Source: Taibaiella koreensis (GTDB lineage: Bacteria > Bacteroidota > Bacteroidia > Chitinophagales > Chitinophagaceae). Taken from it: DNA of 64,000 nt. The position numbers were made by a program, and so were the translations under genes. The stretch spans positions 186,001 through 250,000 of the forward strand of contig NZ_QVNU01000002.1 of the NCBI RefSeq assembly GCF_003545715.1, in the 5' to 3' direction. Position 1 is the stretch's first letter. Every line of letters starts with the position of its first letter. Below are positions 41,441-49,066 of the stretch, piece after piece. Below the pieces are notes generated by a model. That model worked only from the letters and a program-made list of their open reading frames with translations, was not told the DNA's origin and ran no database searches.

Positions 41441-41530
41441 CGATTCCTACATTCCATTCTTGCAGCCCGGCTCTTGTATCCTGGCTCCTGATTCCTTCAT
41501 CCTGGTTCCTGCATCTTCCTGTATCCCACC
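41441..41530. repeat. Degenerate polypyrimidine tandem repeat
   Basis: The segment repeats units such as TATCCTGGCTCCTGATTCCT and CATCCTGGTTCCTGCATCTT, with further decayed copies on both sides. On the minus strand it is a purine-rich tract immediately downstream of the parA stop. The function is unknown, and the unit length of about 20 is approximate. Confidence 0.5.
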
Positions 41531-42270
41531 TATACTATCCCTTCCTTAATTTCTGTCCAAAGATCGTGGTAGCTTACCGCCGCCCTGCCCGAGGGTGCAA
41601 AAGCGGTAACGGGCGCCTGGTGTACGCCCATTTTCTCTACGTCGGAGAGATAAGGGATATAATGCTCAAAGAAACGGCGATCGGCGCTGAGGGTATGCAT
41701 CACCTCTGTATGCAGGCTTTTACGGGCATCGACCATCGTAAAAAAGCACATGAGCTTTTCGAGAGCCAGGTGTTTGTCTTCGAAATACTCTTTAACGATA
41801 TCGTAAGTACGTACAGAGAGCGTAGTAGGAATGGCAGGCATCAATACAATGTCGGCCGCTTCAAAAATATTGTCGGCCAGCACCGAGAAGCCCGGAGGAC
41901 AGTCGATGAACACAAAATCGTAGTTATGTTCCGCCTGCTTCAGCAATTGACGCATCTGCTTCTTGGAACCCTTTTGCTCATCCAATAAAATATCCAGTTT
42001 GCGGGCCGACTTATCGGCCGGTATCACATCGAGATAGTCATAAAGGCTCTGTTGCACCAACTCGTCCAGGGACATTTCCTTCTCCAGCAGCTTACGGACG
42101 CCGCTCTTGGCCCGCGGCTGCGTCTGGTAATAATAGCCGGCAGCGCCCTGCGGATCGAGGTCCCACAGCAAGGTGCAGTAGCCATCGCTGGCCGAAAGAT
42201 GCGCCAGGTTAACACAGGAGGCCGTTTTGCCTACGCCACCTTTCAGATTGTATAATGCAATAACGATCAT
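41530..42270 (-). CDS. ParA-family ATPase
   Basis: The 246-residue ATPase starts MIVIALYNLKGGVGKTAS, the deviant Walker A of ParA/MinD/Soj (second lysine in KGGVGKT). It continues with LLWDLDPQGAAGYY (Walker A') and FIDCPPGFSVLADN (Walker B). ParA proteins position DNA or other cargo. No parB, parS-like repeat or replication gene is next to it, so this is an orphan ParA acting on a chromosomal or protein cargo, not evidence of a plasmid. The ATG at 42270 gives the natural N-terminus. Confidence 0.9.
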   Translation of the reverse strand: MIVIALYNLKGGVGKTASCVNLAHLSASDGYCTLLWDLDPQGAAGYYYQTQPRAKSGVRKLLEKEMSLDELVQQSLYDYLDVIPADKSARKLDILLDEQKGSKKQMRQLLKQAEHNYDFVFIDCPPGFSVLADNIFEAADIVLMPAIPTTLSVRTYDIVKEYFEDKHLALEKLMCFFTMVDARKSLHTEVMHTLSADRRFFEHYIPYLSDVEKMGVHQAPVTAFAPSGRAAVSYHDLWTEIKEGIV

Positions 42271-42510
42271 AAGACAAGTGTTTGTGGATACCGCAGGCAT
42301 GCCTCCGGCAGATCAATATACAAAACCACCCCGGTTTTGTTGCCGCTGCTGCACTGCGTCATCGCGTAAGCTTATTGCAAGATAAGCTATTGCCCCAATA
42401 TGCCGTCGCCGTACCTGCAGCAACGCGGCTGCTGAACCCATCGAAGCAGCTAACATTTGTCCTTTCGACAAAGCGCAAGGACCGGAATGCCGTTGTGCTT
42501 ACGCCGAAAC

Positions 42511-43140
42511 CTATTTAATGAACAACGACCGCCGCTGAAAGGTTTCCCCCGACTCCAGGAAGCGCGTTAGCTGCGCAAAATGCTCCGGCTTATTAAAATC
42601 GGCCAGTGCGGTATCTACCATCAAAATGGGACATTCTTCCTGGCCAAGGTACCGGAGATAAGCGTCCTGGATCTCTTCCAGGTAGGCATCGGCGATTTGT
42701 GTTTCGTATGGTCGCCCCCTGCGGAGTATCTGCTGCTGCAGCTTGGCAATGGGGCTTTGCAGATAGATCAGCAGGTCGGGGCGTGGCAGCTGGGTACGTA
42801 TGATCTCGGCCATGCGCTGAAACAGTTCATATTCGTCAGGACTTAAGTTGTTGCGTGCAAAAAGCTGGCTTTTGATAATGGTATAGTCCGCTACGATCAT
42901 CTGCTGAAACAGCTCCCGGTTGAGCAGGGTGTCTTTAAGCTGGCTGTAGCGTTCGGCCAGGAACGACAGCTCCACAGGAAAGGCGTAACGTTCTCTATCC
43001 TCATAGAATTTGGGCAGAAAAGGATTGTCGGCAAACTGTTCCAGGATAAGTCTTGCATTATAATGTTCTGCCAGTTTGTGAGCCAATGTGGTTTTTCCGA
43101 CGCCTATATTCCCTTCTATAGCGATAAAGTGGTACTCCAT
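42511..43140 (-). CDS. Deoxynucleoside kinase
   Basis: The 209-residue kinase of the dNK/dGK family has the P-loop IEGNIGVGKTT, the EQFADNPFLPKFYEDRERYAFPVELSFL substrate segment, and the LID region with QQILRRGRPYE. It phosphorylates deoxynucleosides for salvage; the substrate preference cannot be read from the sequence. Bacteroidota often carry this enzyme in place of thymidine kinase relatives. It is a single gene on the minus strand. The adjacent 240-base region (42271-42510) shows nothing I can name. Confidence 0.9.
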   Translation of the reverse strand: MEYHFIAIEGNIGVGKTTLAHKLAEHYNARLILEQFADNPFLPKFYEDRERYAFPVELSFLAERYSQLKDTLLNRELFQQMIVADYTIIKSQLFARNNLSPDEYELFQRMAEIIRTQLPRPDLLIYLQSPIAKLQQQILRRGRPYETQIADAYLEEIQDAYLRYLGQEECPILMVDTALADFNKPEHFAQLTRFLESGETFQRRSLFIK

Positions 43141-43227
43141 GCGGTAAAGATAATACGCTTTTCAAAACCCGATTTATCCCGTAACAGATTTCACGTTCTG
43201 AACTATTGTTTAAACAAAAAGTTAAAG

Positions 43228-43272
43228 TTTATGTAAGGAAATTTAACTTACATAAATTATCATTTATCTTTG
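43228..43272 (+). promoter_or_regulatory. Inverted-repeat operator and promoter of the graspetide cluster
   Basis: TTTATGTAAG (43228-43237) and its exact complement CTTACATAAA (43247-43256) flank a 9-base AT-rich centre. TATCTTTG (43265-43272), an exact -7 element, follows 8 bases later. The palindrome therefore overlaps the -33 region, the position of a repressor or activator site. A 110-base leader with an AGAGCCC/GGGCTCT hairpin follows. Confidence 0.65.
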
Positions 43273-43391
43273 GGCGACATGAGGCCTTATGTACCAGGAA
43301 AGACACCTATAAACCTGTATAAATACTGGTGTACGCTGAATATAGAGCCCAGGGCGGCAAGACAGGGCTCTTCAATCTAAAAGCATAAAAG

Positions 43392-43652
43392 ATGAAAAAA
43401 GCACCTTTAGAAAGCTTACATTCTGAAAAATTCGCCAAAGCTACCGTGAGCCCCGAAATAATGGTTATGGTGAAGGCCGGCGGCGCTTCTGGTACCAGCG
43501 AACATCTTGTCGATGGTAAAAAGCTGACCGATAGTTATTCCTATTCCTGCTGCGGTGGCCGGTACGATTGCTACACGAAATTTTCGGACGGTTCTTCTTA
43601 TAACCGCATGAGCCTTACCATTTTTGATGGTACCACACCCGATATGTATTAA
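43392..43652 (+). CDS. Putative grasp-with-spasm precursor peptide (GwsA-like)
   Basis: The 86-residue peptide begins MKKAPLESLHSEKFAKATVS, an N-terminal leader with the KF..A pattern, then MVMVKAGG (GG at 30-31). A core rich in Asp, Thr, Ser, Lys and Tyr follows (VDGKKLTDSYSYSCCGGRYD and onward to DGTTPDMY). ATP-grasp ligases of graspetide clusters link side chains of Thr/Ser/Lys with Asp/Glu, all available here. The assignment rests mainly on position: first gene behind the operator, followed by GwsG and GwsS-type enzymes. The CC pair and multiple Tyr are unusual additions. Confidence 0.7.
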   Translation: MKKAPLESLHSEKFAKATVSPEIMVMVKAGGASGTSEHLVDGKKLTDSYSYSCCGGRYDCYTKFSDGSSYNRMSLTIFDGTTPDMY

Positions 43653-43660
43653 GCCTTTCA

Positions 43661-43692
43661 GTAGCGCCTGTAGCTTTTTTTACAGGCGCTAC
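43661..43692 (+). terminator. Perfect 12-bp hairpin after the precursor gene
   Basis: GTAGCGCCTGTA / TACAGGCGCTAC around GCTTTTTT. The T run is in the loop, so it is more likely a 3' stabiliser or partial terminator that favours precursor mRNA over enzyme mRNA. Confidence 0.6.
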
Positions 43693-43710
43693 ACTACAAT
43701 TAATTGATCT

Positions 43711-44643
43711 ATGCGTATCCTGATCCTGCTGTGGCTGCTTTTTACAGGGATAGCCGATACTGGCGCCCAGGCCGTAATCAGTACGGTTGTGGTCGATGGT
43801 GTAGGTCTCAAGCCAATGGATAGCGCTATGCGGCAAGCCGAAGCCGATTCCAGAAATAAAGAAGAATACCATAAAGCGTTTAGCCGGTTCAATGACTCTT
43901 TATTTGCAGCAGGGCAATATGCGCTGGTCATCGACAACTGTGAGTGTCATAATGAGGGCAACCTTGCGGATGAAGCCTATGGCTACCTGGTAGCCAGCTA
44001 CGACGCCCTTGGGCTTAAGTTGATGTGTGATTCGATGCTCAGGAAAGCATTGCATTTTAACGATACAAGCTTTTGCTCCATGTGCCCGGGCTCCTTTATG
44101 ACGGCGACACGGGCTAACACTGCTCTCCGGTCGTACCTGGCGTTGCCAGGGCATTGGGAAATGGTCGAAACCCTGGTGGTCAGGCATTATGAAAAGATAG
44201 CCAGGCCAAAGGATAAACGCAGCGCAAGGGTATTGTGGCATTTGCTGCTCCGGGATCAATACATAAGAGGCCTTAATTATTCGGGTCAACTTACGGATAG
44301 CGCCTTCATCATTCTGAATGGCGCAAACCTGGACACGCAGCTCAGCCTGTATCGCAAGTCAGGCCATATCTTTAGCCGGGAAGAAGTGGGGGCAGGGCTC
44401 GATCACGAACAATTCCTGTTGTTGGCTCATGAGGGCAATGCACAACGCAGGGCATGGTATCTGGGGTTGGTTAAAGCGGCAGCGGCGGCCGGCATTTGTC
44501 CGAGAAGACGTATTCCCGATTTCATCCTGCGCACCGAAATGGGTAAAAAGGGGATCAGGCAATTTCTACTGGACCTGGAACAACGCGAAGCGGATATGCG
44601 GCTGGAATACAATCTTCCCGACTATTATTATTCAATCAACTGA
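43711..44643 (+). CDS. Secreted protein of the graspetide cluster, unknown function
   Basis: The 310-residue product has a signal peptide (MRILILLWLLFTGIADTGAQA) and a helical body. The first half shows a short repeat-like architecture (FNDSLFAAGQYALVIDNCECHNEGNLADEAYGYLVASYDALG) reminiscent of TPR. The second half (DHEQFLLLAHEGNAQRRAWYLGLVKAAAAAG to RTEMGKKG) is distantly similar to DUF6624 proteins. It lies between the precursor and gwsG, with 2 bases to the next start, so it is part of the operon. It could be a receptor, immunity or processing partner, and nothing in the sequence decides. Confidence 0.65.
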   Translation: MRILILLWLLFTGIADTGAQAVISTVVVDGVGLKPMDSAMRQAEADSRNKEEYHKAFSRFNDSLFAAGQYALVIDNCECHNEGNLADEAYGYLVASYDALGLKLMCDSMLRKALHFNDTSFCSMCPGSFMTATRANTALRSYLALPGHWEMVETLVVRHYEKIARPKDKRSARVLWHLLLRDQYIRGLNYSGQLTDSAFIILNGANLDTQLSLYRKSGHIFSREEVGAGLDHEQFLLLAHEGNAQRRAWYLGLVKAAAAAGICPRRRIPDFILRTEMGKKGIRQFLLDLEQREADMRLEYNLPDYYYSIN

Positions 44644-44645
44644 AT

Positions 44646-45635
44646 ATGGTCCTCATCTTATCGGAAAACAGGGATCCCTGCACTATCGAGATATTGAAAT
44701 GGCTCGATCACTTTGGCACGCCCTGGCTGCGCATCAACGAAGATGATGAGGTCGCCTTTGAATGCCTGGAATACCGGGACAACCAGTTGATCCAGCTCGT
44801 CGTTTCGGTAAACGGCCGCCTGGTCGACCTGGTGCGGATAAAGGCTTACTGGTACCGTCGGGGCTGGCTGCAGGATAGCCAGGGACAGCACGGAGCGCTG
44901 TCGCCGGATGCAAAGATCAACCGGCAGCTCTCTGCTTACCTGGGAGAGGAGCTGGATAATGTGCTTTTGTTTATCCATCGTTACCTGCAAACAGAAAAGC
45001 CGCACATCAGCTCGTTCCTGAATGCCGGCAATGACAAGACCTATTACCTGATGGCGGCGATCAAAGCCGGCCTATCTGTTCCCGATACGCTGATCTGCAA
45101 CAAAAAGAAAAGATTAGCAGCCTTTGCACAGCGCACCAATGGTAACAGAACGATCACCAAGAGCATTAATGAGCTTTTCTCGTTTTCGTGCTACGACAAA
45201 TTCTATACGGCTGCTACTTACGAGGTAAGCCGGGAGGAGATCGCGGCCTGCAGCGACCGTTTCTTCCCTTCGCTATTCCAGGGCTATGTAGAAAAATACT
45301 GCGAGCTGCGCGTGTTTTACCTGCTGGGTGAGCTATATGCCATGGCGATCTTTTCCCAGCAAAATGAGCAGACCCGGTTGGATTTCCGGAATTACGATCA
45401 TGATCATGCCAACCGAAATGTGCCCTTTTCTTTGCCGGAGGCCGTGGAGCAAAGCATCCGCGACTTTATGACTTCGATACGGCTCAACTGCGGCTCACTC
45501 GACTTTATCTTAACGCCCGACATGCGCTTTGTGTTTCTCGAAGTAAACCCCGTAGGCCAGTTTGGAATGGTATCTTATCCCTGTAACTATCAGCTGGAAC
45601 GGCGTGTTGCGACGGCCTTAAATGATATGCTATGA
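44646..45635 (+). CDS. gwsG: Grasp-with-spasm ATP-grasp peptide maturase GwsG
   Basis: The 329-residue ATP-grasp enzyme resembles the graspetide ligases (MvdC/MvdD-like). It opens with VLILSENRDPCTIEILKWLDHFGTPWLRIN and contains the tryptophan-rich segment IKAYWYRRGWLQD. NKLYD-like lid residues follow, and the ATP/Mg-binding C-terminal run is LNCGSLDFILTPDMRFVFLEVNPVGQFG (E in LEVNPVGQ). The pairing with a SPASM protein downstream identifies it as GwsG. It makes ester or amide cross-links between core side chains. The stop overlaps the next ORF by ATGA. Confidence 0.9.
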   Translation: MVLILSENRDPCTIEILKWLDHFGTPWLRINEDDEVAFECLEYRDNQLIQLVVSVNGRLVDLVRIKAYWYRRGWLQDSQGQHGALSPDAKINRQLSAYLGEELDNVLLFIHRYLQTEKPHISSFLNAGNDKTYYLMAAIKAGLSVPDTLICNKKKRLAAFAQRTNGNRTITKSINELFSFSCYDKFYTAATYEVSREEIAACSDRFFPSLFQGYVEKYCELRVFYLLGELYAMAIFSQQNEQTRLDFRNYDHDHANRNVPFSLPEAVEQSIRDFMTSIRLNCGSLDFILTPDMRFVFLEVNPVGQFGMVSYPCNYQLERRVATALNDML

Positions 45636-45826
45636 CAAAGGAGAAAATGCGTACCGACGAGCATGCCCGTTTACATCTTGAAGCGCTGCCTTTTGCTGCC
45701 CTGTACTGGTCGGTACAGCCACAGCAGCTGATGGTGAAAGAGTGGCTGCCTTCCCGGCGCTACCATACCCGGGAATACATTTATAAAAGATATTACAAGC
45801 TTATATCGAGAAGAGATGGAAGATAA
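45632..45826 (+). CDS. Small translationally coupled ORF between gwsG and gwsS
   Basis: The 64-residue frame starts at an ATGA overlap with the gwsG stop and itself overlaps the gwsS start by 11 bases, the geometry of translational coupling. The product (MRTDEHARLHLEALPFAALY, then WSVQPQQLMVKEWLPSRRY to LISRRDGR) is basic and aromatic-rich, with no signal peptide. I do not recognise it. It may be a small scaffold or a leader-binding partner of the maturases. Confidence 0.55.
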   Translation: MTKEKMRTDEHARLHLEALPFAALYWSVQPQQLMVKEWLPSRRYHTREYIYKRYYKLISRRDGR

Positions 45827-46910
45827 TTGCACCCGACAGGTATTCCGGCTTTTTGCTTCCTGCCTGCTTACGACGGGCAGCAAACGGGCGCTGCTATCCG
45901 ATACCCAACGCCATTGCTATTATACTATTTCGCTGGCCTTGTACGAGCTCCTCCATACAGCGCAGGGCAGCAGCATCGATGCGGTACTGGATGCCTGTGC
46001 AGATCATGAAGAAAAACAGATCATGAAGAGCTATTTTGATTTCCTGCTGCGTGAAGAGCTCATATTCCTTTGTCCTGAGGCTATATCCGGCAACTTTCCT
46101 CCGGTCAACACCGCATTCGATGTCCCGGCTACCATTGCCAATGCGATCATTGTAACGAGGCGGACCGATGCCGACTACCTGTACAGTATATGCCAGCAGC
46201 TGACCAAGTTGAACTGCCTGGCAACGGAGATCATTTTGACAAGGAATACGCCGCCATCGGGACCGGAAACGGTGCTGGACATCTGCCGGCAAGTCGCGCT
46301 GGACGACATTCATCTCGTCGTCCCTTTTTCCCCGGGGATCGCATACGAAACACTGCCGTTGACTTATGGCAACCTGGTATCCCTTACGGTCTACGGCGCA
46401 TCTGAGGACGAGGAACGCTACGAGGAGGGGCTACGGTACAAACTGCGCTATGCTACCGCAGATCTCAGCGATCCCCGCGCTTGCGGCTGTATCGCGGAAA
46501 AATACTTCACACCCGACCTGGATCATTATTTTGAATCGCTGCAGCACAATACCTGTCTCCACCGGAAGATCAGTGTCGATGCCGATGGCTACATCAGGAA
46601 CTGTCCGTCGATGAAGCAGCATTTCGGTCATGTGAATGATGTACCGCTGGCGGCAGTGGTCGACAAGCCGGCATTCAGGCAATACTGGCATATCACCAAA
46701 GACCAGGTAGCAGTATGCCGCGACTGTGAGTTCCGCCATATCTGCACCGACTGCCGCGCTTACCTTGAAGACCCCGACGATGCCTATAGCAAGCCGCTGA
46801 AGTGTGGTTACGATCCTTATACCTGCACCTGGGAAGACTGGAGCAGCCATCCCCTAAAACGGCAAGCTGCCGACTTCTATGAAATGCACAACACCGGCCA
46901 GGCGCAATGA
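45816..46910 (+). CDS. gwsS: Grasp-with-spasm SPASM-domain maturase GwsS
   Basis: The 364-residue protein has a C-terminal SPASM-type cysteine region: CLHRKISVDADGYIRNCPSM, then CRDCEFRHICTDCRAYLED and KCGYDPYTC. The N-terminal half is related to radical-SAM maturases but lacks the CxxxCxxC SAM-cluster motif, as expected for GwsS. In these systems GwsS is thought to bind the peptide or an auxiliary cluster together with GwsG. The start at 45816 overlaps the small ORF. No cluster ABC transporter or peptidase is visible downstream. Confidence 0.88.
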   Translation: MEDNCTRQVFRLFASCLLTTGSKRALLSDTQRHCYYTISLALYELLHTAQGSSIDAVLDACADHEEKQIMKSYFDFLLREELIFLCPEAISGNFPPVNTAFDVPATIANAIIVTRRTDADYLYSICQQLTKLNCLATEIILTRNTPPSGPETVLDICRQVALDDIHLVVPFSPGIAYETLPLTYGNLVSLTVYGASEDEERYEEGLRYKLRYATADLSDPRACGCIAEKYFTPDLDHYFESLQHNTCLHRKISVDADGYIRNCPSMKQHFGHVNDVPLAAVVDKPAFRQYWHITKDQVAVCRDCEFRHICTDCRAYLEDPDDAYSKPLKCGYDPYTCTWEDWSSHPLKRQAADFYEMHNTGQAQ

Positions 46911-47082
46911 GGAGCGCTACCCGGGCTTTGGTTATCCGGCGTATCTGCTCCGGCGCTTTCATGAAGCGGCGGGCCTCTTTACTATACTCTTACAGAATGA
47001 CCATATTATTCATTACGAACCCGGGGAGCCCGAAAGGTTCCGCAGCTGGCTTCACCAATCGGGTGTCGCCATCGTGGAGTAG
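46879..47082 (+). CDS. Small ORF overlapping the gwsS end
   Basis: The 67-residue frame overlaps the last 32 bases of gwsS. Its composition looks protein-like: NEERYPGFGYPAYLLRRFHE, then AAGLFTILLQNDHIIHYEPG and ERFRSWLHQSGVAIVE. The competing ATGA-coupled frame at 46907 gives an Arg/Ser-rich product typical of a shadow frame. I do not recognise the family. It could be a last cluster component; a start within the overlap is uncertain. Confidence 0.45.
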   Translation: MKCTTPARRNEERYPGFGYPAYLLRRFHEAAGLFTILLQNDHIIHYEPGEPERFRSWLHQSGVAIVE

Positions 47083-47262
47083 CGCGTCACAATGAGGCAC
47101 TCTTTTTTTCAACTCAGATGAACCCCAAAAGGAGCCCAAAACAATCGCTCCGCGTGTTTTTGTTGGTCAGCACGGCCCAACTTTAACCTATAATGAAGAG
47201 AGGAAGGAATGTTCTGAAGGCAATACACAGGGCATCGCAAATTCAGGAAAGGAATAGATTGG

Positions 47263-47775
47263 TCAGCTGTCCGTCGCAGGGGTATAGGGCCATACCAATA
47301 GCTTGTCACTGCTTTGCTGCAGTAGTTCTGAGGTGGTCTTATGTCGTACCGGATGCACCAGGCCCGGCGCGATCTCGTTGAGTGGCGCGAGCACAAAATT
47401 ACGCTCCTGCATCAGGGGGTGAGGGATAACGAGCTGTGGCAGATCAAGTACCAGGTCGTCGAAATAAATAATATCGATATCAATAGCGCGTACCCCCCAG
47501 CGTTCCTGGCGCACACGCCCCAGCCGCTGTTCTATCTCTTGTATCACGTCTAGCAAAGGCAAAGGAGCCAGGGTGGTTTGCAGCAACAAAGCCTGGTTCA
47601 GGTGAGCGGGTAACCCTTCGAGGCCCCAGGCCTCCGTCTCATAGAGACCCGAAGCACGAACTACCATGCCGGCATCCCGCTCCAGGGCCGTAATAGCCTG
47701 GCTGAGCTGTTCCCGGCGGTCACCCTGGTTGCTCCCGGTCAGGAGGTATACATCGTGCAAAGAGGGAACGGTCAT
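47263..47775 (-). CDS. folK: 2-amino-4-hydroxy-6-hydroxymethyldihydropteridine diphosphokinase FolK
   Basis: FolK pyrophosphorylates hydroxymethyl-dihydropterin in folate synthesis. The 170-residue enzyme has LLTGSNQGDRREQLSQAI, GLYETEAWG, LNQALLLQTTLAPLPLLDVIQEIEQRLGRVR, the RWGVRAIDIDIIYFDD metal/ATP motif and IPHPLMQERNFVLAPLNEI. All elements are present. Its start codon shares one base with the stop of the exonuclease gene (TAATG), so the two are translationally coupled. Confidence 0.95.
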   Translation of the reverse strand: MTVPSLHDVYLLTGSNQGDRREQLSQAITALERDAGMVVRASGLYETEAWGLEGLPAHLNQALLLQTTLAPLPLLDVIQEIEQRLGRVRQERWGVRAIDIDIIYFDDLVLDLPQLVIPHPLMQERNFVLAPLNEIAPGLVHPVRHKTTSELLQQSSDKLLVWPYTPATDS

Positions 47776-48332
47776 TAATATTGGGGAACGGCTTTCCGGG
47801 GAAACTTCTGTTCCAGTTCGGCGACCATAGCGGCCGATTTCCCTTCGAGGTGCATCTGGAACAATGCGGCACAGCCGCGTGCATCGGACAGGGCATTATG
47901 ATGCTTCAGGTCGATGCCGTAGGTTTCGCAGAGCAAGGCCAGGTTCCGCTTGTATATTTTAACCGTGCAATGCTGGTGAAAATGAGGTTGCGCAATGCGG
48001 TAATAATCCAAGGTCTGTCGCAGGCAGGCGCAATCGAAGTCGGCGTTATGGGCGACCACGTGCTGTCCCGCAATATAAGGCTGCATCTGGTCCCATATCT
48101 CGCTGAAAGCAGGTGCATGGGCGGTGTCTTTCCGCGACAGGCCATGTACCCGGGAATTGCCCCAGTGGTATTCGTTTTTCGGTGGTTGAACCAGTAGTTC
48201 CAGCTCCTGCACAATCACGCCATTTTCTACTCTTACCAGCCCTACCTGACAGATACTCCACATTTTGGCATGTGCGGTCTCGAAGTCAATAGCAGTATAG
48301 GTGGCAAGGGAACGTAGCTCACTCAATTCCAT
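47775..48332 (-). CDS. DnaQ-like 3'-5' exonuclease
   Basis: From the ATG at 48332 the product has 185 residues. Exo I is TAIDFETA (DxE), Exo II is VAHNADFDCACL, and Exo III is HNALSDARGCAALF (HxxxxD), a complete DEDDh site. It is a single-domain exonuclease of the type often annotated as DNA polymerase III epsilon-like. It may act in DNA repair or RNA turnover. It is the middle gene of DUF2480-exonuclease-folK, with 7 bases to the upstream gene and a one-base overlap with folK. Confidence 0.9.
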   Translation of the reverse strand: MELSELRSLATYTAIDFETAHAKMWSICQVGLVRVENGVIVQELELLVQPPKNEYHWGNSRVHGLSRKDTAHAPAFSEIWDQMQPYIAGQHVVAHNADFDCACLRQTLDYYRIAQPHFHQHCTVKIYKRNLALLCETYGIDLKHHNALSDARGCAALFQMHLEGKSAAMVAELEQKFPRKAVPQY

Positions 48333-48339
48333 AAGGTTC

Positions 48340-48849
48340 TTATTTCTTTTTGTACACGGGTACGGTAGAACAGGGTTCTCCATACATCAGGCTCTTCACT
48401 ACAGGCCGCAACCTGGCGGTCACGGCAATAAAAGCGGCTTCGGGCATTATTTTATCGCCACAGCCTTTAATCACCACACGCTTATCTGCATATTCTGCGG
48501 GATCGATTGCCGCAATGGCTTCCAATATCTTGTTTTCGGTGAGCTGCTCTATCGTGCCGGATGACAGGGAAGCGGCCACCGGCGACAAAGCAGTAGCGAT
48601 CAGCATATAGGCCCATTGCGGGATAATCGCATCGGCCGAGCAGGTAATGGTAACGTCCTTGCCCTGATACTGTTCCCAGTCATGCAAGGGCAACGCCGCA
48701 CGAAAGTCTTTTTCCCTGAGGATCATTTCACGGAACAGGAAAGGTTTCAGATCGAAAACCGCCAACTGCGCCGGGTCGGGGAGAAAATCTTCCAGATTGA
48801 GGGTGATGATGCCGCTCTCCGCTACTTTATTCACAATCATTTCATCCAT
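48340..48849 (-). CDS. DUF2480 family protein
   Basis: The 169-residue protein begins MDEMIVNKVAESGIITLNLEDFLPD and contains LKPFLFREMILREKDFRAAL, PQWAYMLIATALSP and GCGDKIMPEAAFIAVT, the hallmarks of DUF2480. It is a conserved, essentially Bacteroidota-specific protein without known function. It lacks a signal peptide. It heads the operon with the exonuclease and folK. A long frame extension upstream is not supported by family length. Confidence 0.88.
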   Translation of the reverse strand: MDEMIVNKVAESGIITLNLEDFLPDPAQLAVFDLKPFLFREMILREKDFRAALPLHDWEQYQGKDVTITCSADAIIPQWAYMLIATALSPVAASLSSGTIEQLTENKILEAIAAIDPAEYADKRVVIKGCGDKIMPEAAFIAVTARLRPVVKSLMYGEPCSTVPVYKKK

Positions 48850-49066
48850 ATCGGGCCTGACTTCTTTGCTTATCAAATTAGGGCACGAAATTACATATAA
48901 TCGGGCAGGGAATGCAATAAAAATGATGTTATTGGCAAAAGCTATGCGCTTTTGGCCCGGACCGGGGCCTGTTGCCGCCTTCGCGCAGGCCTTAAAAACG
49001 GGGAGAAGAGGAGCTATATGGCGCAAATTGGTCCATAGCAGCAGCGGCAAGCGGCATGGCCGGCCT

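Noticed and set aside
41441-41530. Possible CRISPR array
   Set aside because: The units are degenerate and adjacent, without constant repeats, regular spacers or cas genes; no CRISPR is seen anywhere in the window.
41530-42270. ParA as a sign of an integrated plasmid
   Set aside because: No parB, replication, mobilisation or toxin-antitoxin gene is nearby, and the flanking genes are ordinary chromosomal ones.
46907-47095. 62-aa frame starting with an ATGA overlap at the gwsS stop
   Set aside because: The product is Arg/Ser-rich and unlike a protein; the overlapping frame at 46879 has much better composition.
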